This document shows positions 39,058 through 47,981 of a DNA stretch of 64,000 nucleotides, piece by piece (the first letter of the stretch is position 1; the number at the start of each line of letters is the position of its first letter). Origin of the DNA: Blautia luti. GTDB taxonomy: Bacteria > Bacillota > Clostridia > Lachnospirales > Lachnospiraceae. Below the pieces are notes generated by a model. It did not search any database, was not told the DNA's origin, and saw nothing but the letters and a program-made list of their open reading frames with translations. Made by a program: the position numbers and the translations under genes. The stretch is from NCBI RefSeq assembly GCF_033096465.1, contig NZ_AP028156.1:1692501-1756500 (forward strand), in the 5' to 3' direction.

Positions 39058-40335
39058 TTATTTTAAAGTCACAAGACCCTTATCTACCATTTTCTGCAGG
39101 GACATCAGTACGCCAAGCTTTGCGTGTTCCCAGGTAAGTCCGCCCTGGAAATATACTGCATATGGCGGTTTCATCGGGCCATCTGCAGAAAGCTCGATGG
39201 AAGATCCCTGTACAAATGCTCCTGCTGCCATAATTACCTGGCTGTCATATCCCGGCATGTCCCAAGGCTCCGGATCTACATAGCTGTCAACCGGTGCTGC
39301 TGCCTGGATTCCTTTACAGAATGCGATCAGTCCCTCCGGTGTGCCAAGGCTTACTGCCTGAATAATATCCTGACGCTCCTCAGTAGAATTCGGGATTACA
39401 GGGAACCCCAATTTCTCATAAACGTTTGCTGCAAATACAGCACCTTTTAACGCTCCCTTGGTAACCATTGGTGCGAGGAAAAATCCCTGGAAGAATGAAC
39501 GGTTTACTCCGAGAGTAGCGCCTACTTCACTGCCAAGTCCAGGACAAGTCATTCTGTAGGACGCGTTCTCTACGCATTCTTTTGTTCCTGCAATATATCC
39601 GCCAATTGGTGCAAGTCCGCCGCCCGGGTTCTTGATCAGAGAGCCGACAACCATATCTGCGCCTACATCACTAGGTTCGATGGTGTCTACGAATTCACCA
39701 TAGCAATTATCTACCATGCAGATTACATCCGGTTTGATACTCTTAACGAAAGCGATCAGTTCACCGATCTGCTTTACGGAAAATGAAGGACGGGTCTGGT
39801 ATCCTTTAGAACGCTGGATCTCTACGAGACGGGTTTTCTCATTGATCGCCTTGCGGATGCTGTCATAATCGAAAGTTCCGTCTTCTAGAAGTTCTACCTG
39901 GCGGTAAGTTACACCGTATTCTGCGAGAGAACCTTTTGATGGACGAATGCCGATGACTTCTTCCAGAGTATCGTATGGTTTTCCAGCAGGCGCCAGAAGT
40001 TCATCACCTGGACGGAGATTTCCAAATAAGGCGATTGCCAGTGCGTGAGTTCCGCATGTGACCTGCGGACGTACCAGACATGCTTCTGTGTGGAACGTAT
40101 CTGCATAGACTTTCTCAAGAGTTTCACGGCCAATGTCATCATAACCGTAACCGGATGAGCTGCCGAAGCACTCTGCGCTTACTTTGTTCTTCTGCATGGC
40201 AAGGAGAACTTTCATCTGGTTGTATTCTGCGGTTTTGTCAAATTTCTCAAATCTTTCTTTTAAGGATTCCTCGATTTTATGACCGAAGTCATACACTTCT
40301 GAGGAGATTCCGAGCTGTGCATACATTTCTTTCAT
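39058..40335 (-). CDS. Methionine gamma-lyase family PLP enzyme (aluminium resistance protein type)
   Basis: A fold-type I PLP protein of 425 residues. VRPQVTCGTHALAIALFGNLRPGDELLAPAG, MVDNCYGEFVD and the PLP lysine region SLIKNPGGGLAPIGGYIAG are visible. The family was first tied to aluminium tolerance and is now usually called methionine gamma-lyase-like; the true substrate is unclear. It lies between miaA and the flavoprotein genes, as in many Clostridia. Confidence 0.88.
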   Translation of the reverse strand: MKEMYAQLGISSEVYDFGHKIEESLKERFEKFDKTAEYNQMKVLLAMQKNKVSAECFGSSSGYGYDDIGRETLEKVYADTFHTEACLVRPQVTCGTHALAIALFGNLRPGDELLAPAGKPYDTLEEVIGIRPSKGSLAEYGVTYRQVELLEDGTFDYDSIRKAINEKTRLVEIQRSKGYQTRPSFSVKQIGELIAFVKSIKPDVICMVDNCYGEFVDTIEPSDVGADMVVGSLIKNPGGGLAPIGGYIAGTKECVENASYRMTCPGLGSEVGATLGVNRSFFQGFFLAPMVTKGALKGAVFAANVYEKLGFPVIPNSTEERQDIIQAVSLGTPEGLIAFCKGIQAAAPVDSYVDPEPWDMPGYDSQVIMAAGAFVQGSSIELSADGPMKPPYAVYFQGGLTWEHAKLGVLMSLQKMVDKGLVTLK

Positions 40336-40368
40336 AATTATTTATTCCTCGTTTATTTTATTGTTTTT

Positions 40369-41313
40369 TTAGAGAATCTTCTTATCTTTACAGATTTCCA
40401 ACATCCTCTCCAGGATCATGTTTTCGTTATAATCGAACTCATCTTTATTCATCCAGATCGTGTCTTTCTCTCTGCGAAACCAGGTAAGCTGACGTTTAGC
40501 AAAGTGTCTGGTATCTCTTTTCAGGATTCTTACTGCCTCTTCCAGCGGATACTCTCCGTCCAGATAAGCAAGGATTTCTTTATATCCAAGTCCCTGCATG
40601 GAAACCATTCCTCTGTGGTATCCCATATCTTTCAATTTCTGTACTTCATCAAGAAGTCCTGCGTTCAGCATCTCATCAATTCGGTCATCAATGCGTTTGT
40701 AGAGAAGTTCTCGTGGAACATTCAGGACAAAATATGCCAGATTGTACGGGGTTTCATGTTCTTTCTGTTCCTGATTGTGTGCTGAAATCGGAGAATGATT
40801 CTGATGATAAAATTCCAGGGCGCGGATTACACGTTTTACATTGTTCGCATGGATTTCCCTGGCGCTGACCGGATCTACTTCCTGCAGCATCTGGTGAAGA
40901 TATTCATTTCCTTTTTCTGCTGCAAGCTGTTCTAATTCCTGACGGTAGCCATCTTTCTGTTCTGCCTGAGTGAAATCAATATCTTTCGTAATTGCCTGTA
41001 TATAGAATCCGGTTCCCCCTACCAGGATCGGGATTTTTCCTTTGGCATAGATTTCTTCCATGGCTGATTTTGCCATCTGCTGGAATTTTACGATATGAAA
41101 TTCTTCCTCCGGCAGCAGTTCATCTACCAGATAATGCTTTACTCCCTGCATTTCTTTCGGACAGATCTTGGCTGATCCGATGTCCATATATTTATATACC
41201 TGCATGGAATCTGCGGAAATGATCTCTCCGTTTACTGCTTTTGCAAGTGCTATGGAGAGATGAGTTTTACCTGCTGCTGTTGGTCCGGTGAGGACAATCA
41301 GTGGCTTCTTCAT
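40369..41313 (-). CDS. miaA: tRNA dimethylallyltransferase MiaA
   Basis: This 314-residue enzyme adds an isopentenyl group to A37 of tRNAs reading UNN codons. The P-loop GPTAAGKTHLS, ISADSMQVYKYMDIGSAK and the late RDTRHFAKRQLTWFRRE match the family. AAGGAG lies just before the ATG. It follows mutL by 9 nt, the conserved mutS-mutL-miaA order. Confidence 0.96.
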   Translation of the reverse strand: MKKPLIVLTGPTAAGKTHLSIALAKAVNGEIISADSMQVYKYMDIGSAKICPKEMQGVKHYLVDELLPEEEFHIVKFQQMAKSAMEEIYAKGKIPILVGGTGFYIQAITKDIDFTQAEQKDGYRQELEQLAAEKGNEYLHQMLQEVDPVSAREIHANNVKRVIRALEFYHQNHSPISAHNQEQKEHETPYNLAYFVLNVPRELLYKRIDDRIDEMLNAGLLDEVQKLKDMGYHRGMVSMQGLGYKEILAYLDGEYPLEEAVRILKRDTRHFAKRQLTWFRREKDTIWMNKDEFDYNENMILERMLEICKDKKIL

Positions 41314-41322
41314 AATATCTCC

Positions 41323-43551
41323 TTATACAATACGTTTGAATTTCTTTTCCAGTTCTGTTTTGGTCATGGAAATGATGGTTGGTCTTCCGTGAGGACAATG
41401 GTATGGATTGTCCAATGTTAAGAGTTCATCGATCAGCATATTTGCTTCCTGCGTGGACATCTGGTGATTGCCTTTTACTGCTGCCTTACATGCCATAGTC
41501 GCAAGTCTGGATGCAAAGATGCCAAGCGGATCTTTGTCTTTCTCGGAAGCAAGGTTGTCCAGCATTTCCAGAAACAGTTCTTCTTCGTCTAATCCGTAAA
41601 GATTGGTAGGTACTGCATTGATACAGTATTCCCTACCGCCGAATGGCTCAATCTCGAAGCCGAAATCCTCGAAATATTTACGGTTTGTTTCGAGGAGTGC
41701 CTCTTCCTGAAGATTCAGGGTTACAATGAGCGGTGGGCTGAGATACTGGGATTCAATGGTCTGTTCACGGAAATGTTTTACAAAACGTTCGTAGTAGACT
41801 TTCTCGTGAGCTGCGTGTTGGTCGATAATGAAAAATCTGTCCTCGAACTGTACAAGCCAATAAGTATCAAAAATCTGTCCGATCAGCTGGTGACGGCTGC
41901 GGGATTCCGGAGCAAGGAGTTTTTCCTCAAACAGTTCAAGCTGCTGAGGTTTAAACTGACTGCCGGTTTCTGCAGATGTAAAATTTTCCTGTCCTGCCGC
42001 ATTCTGCATCGGATTTATCTGTTCTGTATTTCCACTCTCGGATGCATTAGAACTGACAGTATCGTCAGTTTCATGTATATCACGTATAGATACATTTGCA
42101 TCCATTACGTTATTAGCCTGACTGTTTTCCCGGTTATCAGCAGAATAATTTTCCTCTACAGATGGATTTATATTTTGAGCATTAGCTGTCTTCTCCTGCG
42201 GGTTATTATACTGTACGGTCGTTGCATCTGGTTTTTTTTCAGATGCCCCGGAGGCTACAGCTTTTCTGTCACTTAATGTTCCCTCAAAAAGCTGCTCCTC
42301 TGCTTTTGTAAACGGATCTTTTGTTTGGTAGATTCTCTGTTCACGGACTGTCTGTTCTGCCATGGTGATCGTTCCGCGCGGAAGTGGAGTATAAGAAGAC
42401 GTCTCAGAAACACGATTAACTGTATTCGCTACCTGAGTGCGATATTCCGGCATTCCGGCACGGCGTTTCATTTCAAATGGTTCCGGTACATCTCCCGGTT
42501 GCACTGCTGATGATGTTCTTCTTGTGTTTTCCTCTTTTCCAAAAGGAACATTCTGGATCATTTCCCGTGTCGTAAGTACCTTGCGAACAGTTTCATAAAC
42601 TGCATCATAGACTTCCGTTCCTCTGGCAAATCGTACCTCCATTTTGCTCGGATGTACGTTTACATCCAGGTCATTTCCCTCCATCTGAATATGAAGAGAA
42701 ACAAACGGAAATTTGTGCTGCATGAGAAATCCCTTATAGGCATCTTCAATTCCCTTGGCAATAATCCGGTTCTTTACAAATCGTCCATTAATATAATAGT
42801 TTTCAAAAGTACGATTTCCTCTGGAGATTTCCGGCTTTCCGACAAATCCCTCAATCTTCATGAAATCATTTTCATAAGATACCTCAAGAAGTGCCTTGGT
42901 GATATCTCTTCCATATATATTATAGATTACATCTTTCACACTGTAATTACCGGATGTGTGAAGCTTCACCTGTTTGTTCTGAATGTATTTAAAGGAAATC
43001 TCCGGATGGGACAATGCCAGCTGCTCCATCAGTGTGCTGATATAATTTCCCTCCGTTGTATCTGATTTCAGAAATTTACTTCTCGCAGGTGTATTATAAA
43101 AAAGATTTCTTACCAGAAATGTCGTTCCCTCCGGTGCTCCCATATCCTCTAAGGATTCCTCTACGCCGCCGTTAATCACATAACGTACACCGCTTAATGC
43201 CGAGGGTGTCTTCGTGATCAGTTCCACCTGTGCAACTGCAGCAATACTGGATAAGGCCTCACCTCGAAAACCAAGAGAAGCGATGTGTTCCAGATCCTCA
43301 ACTTTCTCAATTTTACTGGTGGCATGACGCAAAAATGCTAGGGGTACCTGGTCTCGTTCCATACCCCCACCATTATCTGTAATACGTATCATCTTTTTGC
43401 CGCCGTCTGTGATCTCCACTGTTACCGCAGTTGCCCCGGCATCAATGGCATTCTCCACAAGCTCTTTTACAATGGAAGACGGACGTTCCACTACCTCACC
43501 GGCAGCGATTTTATCTATGGTCTGCTGGTCTAATACTGCAATTTTTCTCAA
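41323..43551 (-). CDS. mutL: DNA mismatch repair protein MutL
   Basis: The protein is 742 residues with a TTG start 6 nt after GGTGA, 6 nt after mutS. The N-terminal GHKL ATPase has ENAIDAGAT, DNGGGM and GFRGEALSS. A long variable linker (about 380-540) follows. The C-terminal endonuclease domain has DQHAAHEKVYYE, ACKAAVKGN and the CPHGRPT metal site, so this is a nicking-type MutL of a methyl-independent system. Confidence 0.97.
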   Translation of the reverse strand: MRKIAVLDQQTIDKIAAGEVVERPSSIVKELVENAIDAGATAVTVEITDGGKKMIRITDNGGGMERDQVPLAFLRHATSKIEKVEDLEHIASLGFRGEALSSIAAVAQVELITKTPSALSGVRYVINGGVEESLEDMGAPEGTTFLVRNLFYNTPARSKFLKSDTTEGNYISTLMEQLALSHPEISFKYIQNKQVKLHTSGNYSVKDVIYNIYGRDITKALLEVSYENDFMKIEGFVGKPEISRGNRTFENYYINGRFVKNRIIAKGIEDAYKGFLMQHKFPFVSLHIQMEGNDLDVNVHPSKMEVRFARGTEVYDAVYETVRKVLTTREMIQNVPFGKEENTRRTSSAVQPGDVPEPFEMKRRAGMPEYRTQVANTVNRVSETSSYTPLPRGTITMAEQTVREQRIYQTKDPFTKAEEQLFEGTLSDRKAVASGASEKKPDATTVQYNNPQEKTANAQNINPSVEENYSADNRENSQANNVMDANVSIRDIHETDDTVSSNASESGNTEQINPMQNAAGQENFTSAETGSQFKPQQLELFEEKLLAPESRSRHQLIGQIFDTYWLVQFEDRFFIIDQHAAHEKVYYERFVKHFREQTIESQYLSPPLIVTLNLQEEALLETNRKYFEDFGFEIEPFGGREYCINAVPTNLYGLDEEELFLEMLDNLASEKDKDPLGIFASRLATMACKAAVKGNHQMSTQEANMLIDELLTLDNPYHCPHGRPTIISMTKTELEKKFKRIV

Positions 43552-43557
43552 CTTTTA

Positions 43558-46299
43558 TCACCATCTGTTCTTAATCTTGTTCTGCAGGTTATAAAGTGTA
43601 TTCATCGCCTCGATAGGAGTCATATTTCCCATATCAAGACCTTTGATCTCTTCAATGATGTCGTCATCTTTTACGGTATCAAACAGTGACATCTGTGCCA
43701 TATCCATCTGGTCATATACCGGATTTTTCTTCTTTGGTGCTGTTAAATCTTTTACTGCTGCCGTGATATCTGCATCGCTCAGTTCCTCTACCAGCTCTTT
43801 GGCACGCTGGATCACGGAATCCGGAACGCCTGCCAGTTTGGCAACCTGGATACCATAGCTCTTATCTGCACCGCCCTGAACAATTTTACGCAGAAATACG
43901 ATATCGTCGCCTTTTTCCTTGACTGCGATACAATAGTTATTCACCCCCGGGATCTTGCCCTCCAGCTCAGTAAGTTCATGGTAATGAGTAGCAAATAAAG
44001 TCTTGGCACCACAAAGCTTGGCGTTGCTGATATGTTCGATCACTGCCCATGCGATTGCAAGACCGTCGAATGTGCTGGTTCCTCGTCCGATCTCATCAAG
44101 GATCAGCAGACTCTTTGAAGTTGCATTTCTTAAAATATTGGCAACCTCTGTCATCTCTACCATGAAAGTACTCTGGCCGCTTGCCAGGTCATCGGATGCA
44201 CCTACACGGGTAAAAATTCTGTCAACAATTCCGATGTTTGCCTTCTCTGCCGGAACAAAACTTCCAATCTGTGCCATCAGAACGATCAAGGCTGTCTGTC
44301 TCATGTAGGTGGATTTACCTGCCATGTTCGGACCGGTAATGATAGATACACGTTTCTTATTATTATCCAGATATGTATCATTTGCGATAAACATATCGTT
44401 CTCGATCATCTGCTCTACAACCGGATGACGGCCGTTCTTGATGTCGATCACACCTGTTGTATTTGTCTTCGGGCGGACGAAATGATTGCGTTCTGCAACC
44501 AGTGCAAGGGAAGCAAATACATCCAGCGCAGCTACAGCTTTGGCTGTTTTCTGAATACGCACAACTTCTTTGCCGACTGTATCACGTACATTACAGAATA
44601 ATTCATATTCCAGAGCATAAAGTTTATCCTCTGCACCGAGGATCAAATCTTCCAGTTCCTTTAACTCCTGAGTAATGTAACGCTCTGCATTGGTAAGTGT
44701 CTGCTTACGGATGTAGTTATCCGGTACCAGATCTTTAAATGTATTGGTGACTTCCAGAGCATAGCCAAATACACGATTGTACTTGATCTTCATGGTCTTG
44801 ATGCCGGTACGTTCACGTTCCTTTGCTTCCAGTTCAGAAAGCCACTTCTTACCGTCTGTTCTGGAACGGCGGAATTTGTCTACATTTTCATTGTATCCCT
44901 CTTTGATAATGCCTCCATCCTTCTGGGCAAGCGGCGGGTCTTCTACAATGGCACGTTTGATCAGATCAGTCACGTCTTCCAGAGGATCCATGTCTTCATA
45001 AATTTTCTGAAGCAGAGGAGTTTTAAACTCTTTTAATACCTGCTTTATATATGGAAGCATTTCCAGTGAAGATGCAAATGCGATCAGGTCTCGTGGATTC
45101 GCTGACTTGTAGCTGATACGGCTGCTCAGTCGCTCCAGGTCGTAAATTGGTCCGAGATATTCTCTGATCTCATCGCGGAGCATTCCGTTTTTATTTAATT
45201 CTTCCAGTGCTTCGAGACGTTCCTCGATCTCATCTCTGTCGATCAACGGCTGTTCTACATAACCACGGAGAGTTCTGGCTCCCATGGCTGTTTTTGTCTT
45301 GTCCAGTACCCAGAGGAGGGAACCTCGTTTCTGTTTTTCACGCAGGGTTTCTACAAGTTCGAGGTTTCTGCGGCTGGAGCTGTCGATAAGCATATATTTC
45401 TCTGCTGCATATGGGCGAATCGTTGCCATATGAGACAGGGCTGTTTTCTGTGTTTCTTTCAGATAAAGGAAAAGAGCACCTGCTGCAATGATGCCGCAGT
45501 CATAATCTCCGATTCCAAGTCCCTCCAGAGAGCCTACGTGGAAGTGTTCTTTCAGCGTACGGCGGCATAATTCATCATCGAAATACCAGGAATCCAGTGA
45601 AAAGACGCAGATTCCCAGACGGTTCTGCAGGTCATCGGTATCTATATTGGACATATAGAAAGAATCATTGCAGATGATCTCTGCAGGTACGAATTTATTA
45701 ATCTCATCCAGAAGTTTCTGTGGTTTGTCTACTTCTGTGAGGAAGCAGTCACCTGTGGTAATATCTGCAATGGCACATCCAAAATGTTCTTCGATAGAGA
45801 CGATAGACATCAGATAGTTGTTCTTTGTCTCATCAAGGGAAGCCGCATCCAGAGTGGTTCCCGGGGTTACAATCCTTACAACCTCACGCTTTACCAGACC
45901 TTTGGCTTTCTTCGGGTCCTCTACCTGCTCGCAGATCGCTACTTTATGTCCGCGCTCAATAAGGCGGTTGATATAAGTTTCCGCAGCATGATAAGGGACA
46001 CCACACATGGGTGCCCTCTCCTCTAATCCACAATCTTTTCCTGTAAGGGTAATCTCCAGTTCCTTGGTAACAAGCAATGCATCATCAAAAAACATCTCAT
46101 AAAAGTCCCCAAGGCGGTAGAATAAAATGCAGTCTTTATATTGTTCCTTTGTCTTGCAGTATTCCTGCATCATCGGTGATAATACACTAATATTCTCCGG
46201 AAACCCAGTGTTTATGCGGCTTTTAGAAGTCCCAGATGTTGATTTGACCACATTATTACGATAGTTTTTTCCCTCGTTAGTGTTTTTGTCTATACTCAA
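43558..46299 (-). CDS. mutS: DNA mismatch repair protein MutS
   Basis: The product is 913 residues. The mismatch-binding domain carries LFYRLGDFYEMFFDDA; the ATPase has Walker A TGPNMAGKSTYMRQ and LILDEIGRGTSTFDG. The start is a TTG with AGAGAGG 9 nt upstream. The first roughly 38 residues, ending at NISVLSPMMQEY, are an unusual low-complexity extension before the normal MutS start. The integrase gene of a mobile element ends only 42 nt upstream, so the extension and promoter may have been altered by insertion. Confidence 0.95.
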   Translation of the reverse strand: MSIDKNTNEGKNYRNNVVKSTSGTSKSRINTGFPENISVLSPMMQEYCKTKEQYKDCILFYRLGDFYEMFFDDALLVTKELEITLTGKDCGLEERAPMCGVPYHAAETYINRLIERGHKVAICEQVEDPKKAKGLVKREVVRIVTPGTTLDAASLDETKNNYLMSIVSIEEHFGCAIADITTGDCFLTEVDKPQKLLDEINKFVPAEIICNDSFYMSNIDTDDLQNRLGICVFSLDSWYFDDELCRRTLKEHFHVGSLEGLGIGDYDCGIIAAGALFLYLKETQKTALSHMATIRPYAAEKYMLIDSSSRRNLELVETLREKQKRGSLLWVLDKTKTAMGARTLRGYVEQPLIDRDEIEERLEALEELNKNGMLRDEIREYLGPIYDLERLSSRISYKSANPRDLIAFASSLEMLPYIKQVLKEFKTPLLQKIYEDMDPLEDVTDLIKRAIVEDPPLAQKDGGIIKEGYNENVDKFRRSRTDGKKWLSELEAKERERTGIKTMKIKYNRVFGYALEVTNTFKDLVPDNYIRKQTLTNAERYITQELKELEDLILGAEDKLYALEYELFCNVRDTVGKEVVRIQKTAKAVAALDVFASLALVAERNHFVRPKTNTTGVIDIKNGRHPVVEQMIENDMFIANDTYLDNNKKRVSIITGPNMAGKSTYMRQTALIVLMAQIGSFVPAEKANIGIVDRIFTRVGASDDLASGQSTFMVEMTEVANILRNATSKSLLILDEIGRGTSTFDGLAIAWAVIEHISNAKLCGAKTLFATHYHELTELEGKIPGVNNYCIAVKEKGDDIVFLRKIVQGGADKSYGIQVAKLAGVPDSVIQRAKELVEELSDADITAAVKDLTAPKKKNPVYDQMDMAQMSLFDTVKDDDIIEEIKGLDMGNMTPIEAMNTLYNLQNKIKNRW

Positions 46300-46341
46300 G
46301 TATTTAAACCTCTCTTTAAAATTTTATCTCCATTTGCAAAA
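46300..46341. other. Junction between mutS and the mobile element (probable att site)
   Basis: These 42 AT-rich bases separate the integrase stop codon from the mutS start and contain the mutS ribosome site. By position they should include one attachment core of the element. No second copy was found by eye in the window, so the exact core is undefined. Confidence 0.4.
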
Positions 46342-47619
46342 TCAGGTTTCTGTTCCGTATTTTTGAATATACAGTTCGTATTCGTCATCTATATGTTCTT
46401 CTTCAATGTGTGTATAATAATTAGTCATTTTTTCATCAGAGTGTCCAGCTATTTTCTTTACTGTAGCGGCATCCATTCCCGATTGAATGCATCTTGTTAC
46501 AAAAGTATGACGGAAAATATGAGGATGAACATCCATTAAATTCGGATCTCTGTTCTCTTTTTCTGCCAGAGCAATTTCATGCTTATTAACAATCCCAACA
46601 ATCCGCCTGCATTCTGTTTGAGCTGATGATGGAAGATAACTTCTTCCTGAAGATGTTGTAAAAATCAGACCGGGATATTTTTTTAAAAGTATATTTGTTT
46701 TTCCCCAGTTTTTCCCCAGTTTTTCTTTATCACGATCCTGTTTTTCCTTCCAGCTCATAAAAGCAGCAATCACTGCATCCGTTAATGGAACCTTTCTATT
46801 GCTGGCACTTTTCTTTGGTGTTGTAATCTGAATAGTAGAATACCTTTCAGGAAGTTCATTTCCTTTCGAATCATAATATTTTGTAACTCTGTTTAAGGTT
46901 TTATATACACGAAGCTTTTCATGCTTAAAGTCAAGATCACACCATTCTAGGGCAAGTGCTTCCCCTATACGTAATCCTGTATGAAGAAGAATAAAAAAGA
47001 GTTCATAATACCGGGTATTCTTGCAGCTCTCAAGGAAACGATGAGTGTCATATATACTAAGACATTTTTCATCTTCTTGTTCCTGCATTATCTTCTCATC
47101 AGGTATTTCACCCGGTTCTTCTTTAGGCAGTTTAATATCGGCTACGGGATCTATGGGTATCATTTTTCCACCATATGCCTTTTTGAAAAGCTGACGGACT
47201 ACACTTAATGATTGTATTACCGTTGTACGTGCATATCCTTCTTCTTCGAGTCCCTTTATCATGTCAAGAATATGTGTTGGACGGACCTCTATTAACCTCA
47301 TGTAACCAATATATTCTCTTACTCGCTCAAAACCATTTACATAGTTACTTAAAGTGGTTGCTTTAACAGAATGCACCACATAAATAAGCATCCATTTTTC
47401 ATACCACTTTGAAACAGAAATTCTAGGATCATATCCTGCAATTCCGGGGGAAACATTAGCAAGGTAGGCATTTCTTTCTTTTTTTAGATGTTGTAAATTT
47501 GTACCATAAATTGAAAACGTTTTTCCTGTACCGCGAACGAAAATTCTGGCCTCATATCGTCCATCTTTTCTTTGATATAATCCTTTTCCTAATTCTTTAC
47601 CCTTTAAGTTTTTGCCCAT
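46342..47619 (-). CDS. int: Tyrosine integrase of an integrative element (Tn916 Int-like)
   Basis: The protein is 425 residues with an N-terminal arm-binding domain (RKDGRYEARIFVRG), a SAM-like core-binding domain and a catalytic domain: Arg in HTGLRIGEALALEW, Lys in NRKVPL, HIFRHTF, AGHSDEK and Tyr in NYYTHIEEE. The start at 47619 lies after AAAGGA; 12 more codons are open upstream. It is next to xis and faces mutS, the typical end arrangement of integrative and conjugative elements. Confidence 0.92.
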   Translation of the reverse strand: MGKNLKGKELGKGLYQRKDGRYEARIFVRGTGKTFSIYGTNLQHLKKERNAYLANVSPGIAGYDPRISVSKWYEKWMLIYVVHSVKATTLSNYVNGFERVREYIGYMRLIEVRPTHILDMIKGLEEEGYARTTVIQSLSVVRQLFKKAYGGKMIPIDPVADIKLPKEEPGEIPDEKIMQEQEDEKCLSIYDTHRFLESCKNTRYYELFFILLHTGLRIGEALALEWCDLDFKHEKLRVYKTLNRVTKYYDSKGNELPERYSTIQITTPKKSASNRKVPLTDAVIAAFMSWKEKQDRDKEKLGKNWGKTNILLKKYPGLIFTTSSGRSYLPSSAQTECRRIVGIVNKHEIALAEKENRDPNLMDVHPHIFRHTFVTRCIQSGMDAATVKKIAGHSDEKMTNYYTHIEEEHIDDEYELYIQKYGTET

Positions 47620-47689
47620 AACACCACCATCCTTTCTGATGATAATGCATGACACTGGATATATATTTTAGCACAACAAAAAAAAGCTT

Positions 47690-47887
47690 TCAAGACTGCC
47701 GATCTATCCATTTTTGAAATTTTTTCTTATCAATCAGTGTTCTGCGCCCAATCCGTACCATGAAACAGTTTTCATTCATCAATGATCTCATTGTTTTCTC
47801 AGAAAGTCCTGTAAGCTCACAGGCTTCTTTAACGGATATAAGAATTTTATCGTTATTTGCTTCCGGCTGTGTTTTTTTTCGCAACAT
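47690..47887 (-). CDS. xis: Excisionase (Tn916 Xis-like)
   Basis: A 65-residue MerR-like winged-helix protein: ILISVKEACELTGLSEKTMRSLMNE and VRIGRRTLIDKKKFQKWID are the typical excisionase segments. It would steer Int toward excision. The only good ribosome site, GAGGAGG, lies about 42 nt upstream of the ATG, separated by a hairpin, so translation may be controlled by RNA folding. Confidence 0.88.
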   Translation of the reverse strand: MLRKKTQPEANNDKILISVKEACELTGLSEKTMRSLMNENCFMVRIGRRTLIDKKKFQKWIDRQS

Positions 47888-47894
47888 ATATAAC

Positions 47895-47938
47895 CGGTCA
47901 ATATCTGCAGGCAGATGATATTGACCGTTCCTCCTCTC
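47895..47938 (-). promoter_or_regulatory. Hairpin between the xis ribosome site and start codon
   Basis: The arms CGGTCAATATC (47895-47905) and GATATTGACCG (47917-47927) are perfectly complementary. On the minus strand GAGAGGAGG (complement of 47930-47938) precedes it and the xis ATG follows 7 nt after it. It may bring the ribosome site near the ATG, or may serve as an Int/Xis-binding site. Confidence 0.5.
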
Positions 47939-47981
47939 TATTATATAAATTCTAAAAAAGGCTGCCTGCTGGCCTTATAGA

